From the NCBI GenBank assembly GCA_965204925.1, contig OZ242021.1, positions 496,001 through 560,000 of the forward strand: 64,000 nucleotides of DNA, in the 5' to 3' direction. Each line of letters begins with the position of its first letter. The first letter of the stretch is position 1. The stretch is from G963663315 sp965204925 (GTDB lineage Bacteria > Pseudomonadota > Gammaproteobacteria > Arenicellales > Poriferihabitantaceae). The translations under genes and the position numbers were made by a program. Below, piece by piece: positions 63,177 to 64,000 of this stretch. The notes beneath the pieces were generated by a model. It had not been told where the DNA came from and searched no databases. It saw only the letters and a program-made list of their open reading frames with translations.

Positions 63177-63839
63177 GTGCAGTACTTCGGCCCTGAACAC
63201 ATATTCCGACTGACCAGCGTGACTACTGCACCGCAAGCTCTGGAACGGTTGAAACAGGGCAACCTGCGTTTCGTGTCCGGTTTGCGAGCAGGCGGGCCGG
63301 TCGATTCGCATCGACGGGAAGAACTGGTCAATGGCCAGACGCCGTTTGCCGCTATTCTGGGATGCTCGGATTCACGGGTGCCGGTGGAACTGGTATTCGA
63401 TCAGGGCCCGGGGGATCTGTTCGTCGTTCGCGTTGCGGGAAATGTCGTTGCTCCGCCCCAGACAGGCAGCGTGGAATTTGCTGTCAGTAATCTGGGTTGC
63501 GCCCTGGTAGTCGTTCTTGGCCACTCCCGATGCGGCGCGGTTGAAGCCGCACTGGAAGAAATCCGTCAGCCGTCCAAGAACCTGTCACCGAATCTTCGCG
63601 CCATCATCGACAGTATCCGTCCGCTAGTCTCCCCGATTACGAACAAACTGCCCGACACCGATCATGATACCCTTGTTCCTCTTGTGGTACGGGCAAATAT
63701 CCTTGCCTCCATGAGCAAGCTCATCCACGGTTCGGAAATGCTCGAACAGTCGCTCAGGGAGCGCAAGCTCATGGTGGCAGGCGCCGAATATGATCTCGCT
63801 TCCGGTAAAGTGGATTTTTTCGAGAAGACGCCGGATTGA
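63177..63839 (+). CDS. Beta-carbonic anhydrase
   Basis: Interconverts CO2 and bicarbonate. 220 residues with the zinc ligands in AAILGCSDSRVPVE (Cys, with Asp/Arg dyad) and VVVLGHSRCGAVEAA (His and Cys). APQALERLKQGNLRFVSG is the usual N-terminal region. The frame opens at GTG 63177, but GTG 63219 (residue 15) is nearer the family start; neither has a strong ribosome site. A 38-residue frame from ATG 63097 overlaps it in another phase and is probably not a gene. Confidence 0.92.
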   Translation: MQYFGPEHIFRLTSVTTAPQALERLKQGNLRFVSGLRAGGPVDSHRREELVNGQTPFAAILGCSDSRVPVELVFDQGPGDLFVVRVAGNVVAPPQTGSVEFAVSNLGCALVVVLGHSRCGAVEAALEEIRQPSKNLSPNLRAIIDSIRPLVSPITNKLPDTDHDTLVPLVVRANILASMSKLIHGSEMLEQSLRERKLMVAGAEYDLASGKVDFFEKTPD

Positions 63840-63857
63840 CCGGCCGACAGCCGGTCA
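63837..63857. terminator. Palindrome covering the two convergent stop codons
   Basis: TGACCGGC (63837-63844) and GCCGGTCA (63850-63857) form an eight-base stem around CGACA. The left arm starts with the carbonic anhydrase TGA, and the right arm ends with the stop of the ABC gene on the other strand. There is no T-run on either side, so rho-independent termination would be weak. Confidence 0.4.
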
Positions 63858-64000
63858 TCGTAAAGGCGGCTCACCCGGGGTTGCGCTTGTATACGGATCA
63901 CCCGGTGACCGTGGGACGGGGAATGCCGCAGCCAGCAGTTGCCGGGTATATGAGCGCTGCGGACTCATGAAAATGGAATCTGCTTCACCCTGCTCCACTA
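63855..64000 (-). CDS. ABC transporter ATP-binding protein, C-terminal fragment
   Basis: Only the last 47 or so codons are in the window. They read VEQGEADSIFMSPQRSYTRQ then LLAAAFPVPRSPGDPYTS and stop at 63855. The phrase with GEAD.IF..PQ..YT..LL is the usual end of ABC ATPases of the peptide/nickel type. The rest lies beyond the right edge. Confidence 0.75.
   Translation of the reverse strand, partial: VEQGEADSIFMSPQRSYTRQLLAAAFPVPRSPGDPYTSATPGEPPLR

Noticed and set aside
63097..63213. 38-codon frame before the carbonic anhydrase
   Set aside because: No recognisable sequence, and it overlaps the anhydrase start in another phase.
1..64000. tRNA or rRNA genes and an integrative-element attachment site
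   Set aside because: No cloverleaf or rRNA sequence was noticed in any intergenic region, and no integrase gene is present.

Overview
This window looks like the chromosome of a gammaproteobacterium, probably marine or host/particle-associated. The evidence for that placement is a single-chain PurL of more than 1300 residues, a DUF3461 gene, the divergent radC/coaBC pair, a TbpB-like surface lipoprotein, twin-arginine substrate-binding proteins and ETF-ubiquinone oxidoreductase. The placement is inference; no rRNA or tRNA gene was seen. Most genes are catabolic or housekeeping and lie in short operons, with accessory patches between them.

Layout. 1-3.6 kb: malate synthase G (its C-terminus runs off the window) and a gene fusing two Fe(II)/2-oxoglutarate oxygenase domains, broken by one missing base. 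3.7-8.75 kb: an AT-rich defence island holding a TIR-plus-P-loop NTPase protein, a putative restriction enzyme, a cytosine-C5 methyltransferase and a Vsr mismatch endonuclease. 8.8-16.4 kb: a sulfatase, a DUF3461 gene with an in-frame stop, and a peptide-type ABC uptake operon. 16.7-24.7 kb: an ArgD/AstC-type aminotransferase, ETF-QO, purL and dapA. 25-28.7 kb: an accessory patch with a frameshifted TbpB-like lipoprotein, a run of 19 G, a transposase remnant, a DUF1640-like coiled-coil gene and a DUF1703 ATPase/nuclease. 28.8-32.4 kb: gloB, a glutamine amidotransferase and coaBC, divergent from radC. 32.5-41 kb: an orphan DNA methyltransferase, cobO, the sarcosine oxidase operon soxB-soxD-soxA (gamma subunit fused to alpha) and a second DUF1703 gene. 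41.2-48.9 kb: nadE, a methyltransferase-like gene, an EamA transporter, and a TRAP transporter operon with an amidase. 49-51.9 kb: a mosaic patch of gene fragments, a Sel1-repeat protein, a transposase tail and a truncated third DUF1703 copy. 51.9-64 kb: an amidase, then a co-directional run of an EEP-family hydrolase, a DegT-type aminotransferase, a CuyA/DcyD-like PLP lyase, pterin dehydratase, an AddB/AddA-like nuclease-helicase pair, and carbonic anhydrase. The end of an ABC ATPase gene enters from the right edge.

How it fits together. Uptake systems (family-5 ABC, TRAP, EamA) sit with amidases, sarcosine oxidase, ETF-QO, sulfatase and PLP enzymes. This suggests a heterotroph using organic nitrogen and sulfur compounds. 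Both complete binding-protein operons have a rho-independent terminator directly after the binding-protein gene, which should give more binding protein than permease. Several genes are broken by single-base events, mostly in short homopolymers, so assembly error must be excluded before they are called pseudogenes. The most promising unexplained material is the TIR-NTPase island and the two repeat-rich mosaic patches near 26 kb and 49-52 kb, which share a short dispersed repeat and pieces of the same transposase family.
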